Below, one piece after another: positions 3,295-5,054 of a stretch of 5,054 nt of DNA. The position numbers and the translations under genes are program-made. The notes under the pieces were generated by a model that ran no database searches, was not told the origin of the DNA, and worked only from the letters and a program-made list of their open reading frames with translations. The stretch is from contig JACDBF010000366.1 in assembly GCA_013695055.1 (NCBI GenBank), forward strand, positions 1-5,054, in the 5' to 3' direction. The stretch comes from Actinomycetota bacterium (GTDB taxonomy: Bacteria > Actinomycetota > CADDZG01 > WHSQ01). Numbering within the stretch: position 1 is the stretch's first letter; every line of letters starts with the position of its first letter.

Positions 3295-5054
3295 TGAGCG
3301 CGTGCTCGATCAGACGGAGGCGGCCCGGCCGGCGCGGTGGCTGCGCGAGCTGAATCCCGAGCAGCGCGCCGCGGTCCTTCACGAGGGCCCGCCCGTCGTG
3401 GTGGTAGCGGGGGCCGGGAGCGGCAAGACCAAGACGCTGACCGCGCGCGTCGCTCATCTGATCGACGGCGGGACGGCCCCGGAGCGGATACTGCTGCTCA
3501 CCTTCACTCGGCGCGCCGCCCAGGAGATGTTGGCCCGCGCCGAGCGCATAGCCGGCCCCGGCGCCACCCATAGGGTCTGGGGCGGGACCTTCCACGCCGT
3601 CGCCAACCGACTCTTGCGCATCTACGGCCGAGCGCTGTCGCTGCCCCCCAACTTCACGGTGATGGATGCCTCCGATTCGGCCGACCTCATGGACTTGGTG
3701 CGGGGCGAGCAGCGCAGGGGAGAGGGCCAGACTCGTTTCCCGCGCAAGGAAACGCTCGCGGCCATCTATTCAGCGATGGTGAACCGAAACGAAAAGCTTG
3801 GTCGCGTGCTGGACGGCCATTTCCCATGGTGTGCCGGAGAGATCACAGGCATTCGCGCGATCTTCGAGTCCTACACGAAACGCAAGCGAGAGCAAGTCGT
3901 CCTCGATTACGACGACTTGCTGCTCTACTGGCGGGCGCTCACCGAGACCCCACAGGCTTCGGCCACGCTGGCGGGATTGTTCGATCACGTTCTCGTCGAC
4001 GAGTACCAGGACACCAATACGCTGCAAGCGGACATCCTTCAAGGCATGCACCGGCCGAGGGCGGGGTTGATGGTCGTGGGCGACGACGCGCAGGCCATCT
4101 ACTCGTTCAGGGCGGCCACCGTCGCGAACATCCTGGACTTTTCCGCGCGCTTTCCCGGCGCGAGCGTGCTGAAGCTTGAACACAACTATCGATCTACGCC
4201 TCCGATTCTCGACGCATCCAATGCGCTGATGAAGCAAGCGACACGCGCATATAGCAAGGAGCTGTGGTCGACGAGAACCGGCGACGGGAGGACTCGGCTG
4301 GTGTCGTGTCTGGATGAGGCGCAACAGAGCGACGCGGTTTGCCGAAGGGTGCTCGAGCAGCGCGAGGAAGGGGTGCCGCTTAAGTCCCAGGCGGTGTTGT
4401 TTCGCACCGGGCACCACAGCTCTTTGCTGGAGATCGAGCTCGCGCGACGCAACATCCCGTTCGTGAAGTTCGGGGGCCTGAAGTTCATGGAAGCGGCGCA
4501 CGTGAAGGATTTGCTGGCGTTTCTACGGATCCTGGAGAACCCGTTCGATGAAGTGTGCTGGTTCCGCGTGCTGCGCTTGCTGGAGGGGATTGGACCGGCG
4601 AGCGCCCGGCGCGTGATGGAAGCGCTCGGGGTGCGCGCCGACGGCCGACCGGCCCCTCATGGAACGACGCCCATCGCGCGACTCGATCAAGGACAACCTC
4701 CCGTCCCGGCCGCGGCACGCCGTCAGTTTGACGATTTCTGCGCCGTTATCACCGACTGCGCGCTGGGGGCCGGCGACACGCCGAAACCGGCCGTCTGTAT
4801 AGAGCGCATCGGCCCCCTCTACAAAAAGATCGTCGAACGCCTGTATGACTCGCCGGACAGCCGCTGGGCCGACATCGAGCAATTGGGCGTGATTGCGGGC
4901 GGCTATGCGACGACAGAACGCTTCGTTAGCGACTTGACGCTCGATCCTCCGGCCTCCACCGGCGACCTTGCCGGCCCGCCGCTGCTCGACGACGATTATC
5001 TCGTGCTGAGCACGATTCATTCCGCGAAGGGCTGCGAGTGGGACGCCGTCTACA
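3287..5054 (+). CDS. UvrD/PcrA-type superfamily 1 DNA helicase (cut by right window edge)
   Basis: The 589 visible codons encode most of a 3'-5' UvrD/Rep/PcrA helicase, an ATP-driven DNA unwinding motor used in repair and at blocked forks. Motifs in order: Q motif LNPEQRAAV (22-30), Walker A AGAGSGKT (41-48, K47), Ia LLTFTRRAAQEM (70-81), Ib GGTFHAV (99-105), II LVDEYQDT (236-243), III VVGDDAQAIYSFRAA (263-277), IV LEHNYRST (297-304), and V STIHSAKGCEWDAVY (575-589), where the window ends; motif VI lies outside. The FVKFGGLKFMEAAHVKD segment before the 2B insertion suggests a particular UvrD clade. No nuclease domain is visible. The GTG at 3287 is the first possible start in this frame; GTG 3302 is the alternative. 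There is no Shine-Dalgarno, but TATACT lies seven bases upstream and a perfect LexA box covers the start, so this is probably an SOS-induced leaderless gene. Family certain; I give no symbol because uvrD, pcrA and uvrD2-like paralogues cannot be separated here. Confidence 0.95.
   Translation, partial: MFDERVLDQTEAARPARWLRELNPEQRAAVLHEGPPVVVVAGAGSGKTKTLTARVAHLIDGGTAPERILLLTFTRRAAQEMLARAERIAGPGATHRVWGGTFHAVANRLLRIYGRALSLPPNFTVMDASDSADLMDLVRGEQRRGEGQTRFPRKETLAAIYSAMVNRNEKLGRVLDGHFPWCAGEITGIRAIFESYTKRKREQVVLDYDDLLLYWRALTETPQASATLAGLFDHVLVDEYQDTNTLQADILQGMHRPRAGLMVVGDDAQAIYSFRAATVANILDFSARFPGASVLKLEHNYRSTPPILDASNALMKQATRAYSKELWSTRTGDGRTRLVSCLDEAQQSDAVCRRVLEQREEGVPLKSQAVLFRTGHHSSLLEIELARRNIPFVKFGGLKFMEAAHVKDLLAFLRILENPFDEVCWFRVLRLLEGIGPASARRVMEALGVRADGRPAPHGTTPIARLDQGQPPVPAAARRQFDDFCAVITDCALGAGDTPKPAVCIERIGPLYKKIVERLYDSPDSRWADIEQLGVIAGGYATTERFVSDLTLDPPASTGDLAGPPLLDDDYLVLSTIHSAKGCEWDAVY

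Noticed and set aside
3770..5020. Long open frames on the minus strand opposite the helicase
   Set aside because: They lie antisense to an unmistakable helicase with all motifs in order. Their translations are Arg/Pro/Ala-rich with no recognisable motif, as expected in GC-rich DNA.
1..5054. CRISPR arrays, insertion sequences, tRNA or rRNA genes
   Set aside because: I saw no regularly spaced repeats, transposase motifs, terminal inverted repeats or tRNA-like cloverleaf sequence. The genes fill nearly all of the window.

Overview
The window is GC-rich and gene-dense, with no mobile elements, RNA genes or repeat arrays that I can see. It looks like ordinary chromosome from a high-GC Gram-positive-type bacterium, most likely an actinomycetote. 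Three things point there: a perfect mycobacterial-type LexA/SOS box (TCGAAC-N4-GTTCGA), several start codons placed directly behind a -10 hexamer with no Shine-Dalgarno (leaderless style), and the protein families present. The lineage is an inference from these signals, not a proof.

Layout. (1) 1-203, minus strand: N-terminal 67 codons of an ATP-dependent DNA ligase, cut by the left edge. (2) 204-271: a compact divergent promoter region. (3) 272-1312, plus: a 346-aa protein with a PolX-type N-terminal helix-hairpin-helix domain joined straight to a PolX-type PHP domain; the polymerase part is absent. (4) 1333-1803, plus: a 156-aa SRPBCC/START-like protein 20 bp downstream, probably co-transcribed. 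(5) 1798-2223, minus: an HxlR-family winged-helix regulator that converges on the SRPBCC gene, the two stop codons forming CTATAG. (6) 2224-2333: a divergent regulatory region with a 20-bp perfect palindrome plus a third half-site, very likely the HxlR operator. (7) 2334-3224, plus: a cytoplasmic HtrA-like serine protease with one PDZ domain and the only strong Shine-Dalgarno that fits its start. (8) 3225-3286: promoter region. (9) 3287-5054, plus: a UvrD/PcrA-type superfamily 1 helicase cut by the right edge (589 codons seen), starting with a GTG that lies inside a perfect LexA box.

How the genes may work together. The ligase, the PHP protein and the helicase form a loose DNA-repair neighbourhood, with the helicase apparently under direct SOS control. 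The HxlR regulator and the divergent protease form a separate regulator-target pair. The SRPBCC protein has no clear link to either group.

The strongest observations are regulatory: the LexA box over the leaderless helicase start, and the three-half-site HxlR operator. The most interesting protein is the polymerase-less PolX-like HhH-PHP protein. I do not see a wholly new system. Every intergenic stretch is shorter than 120 bp.
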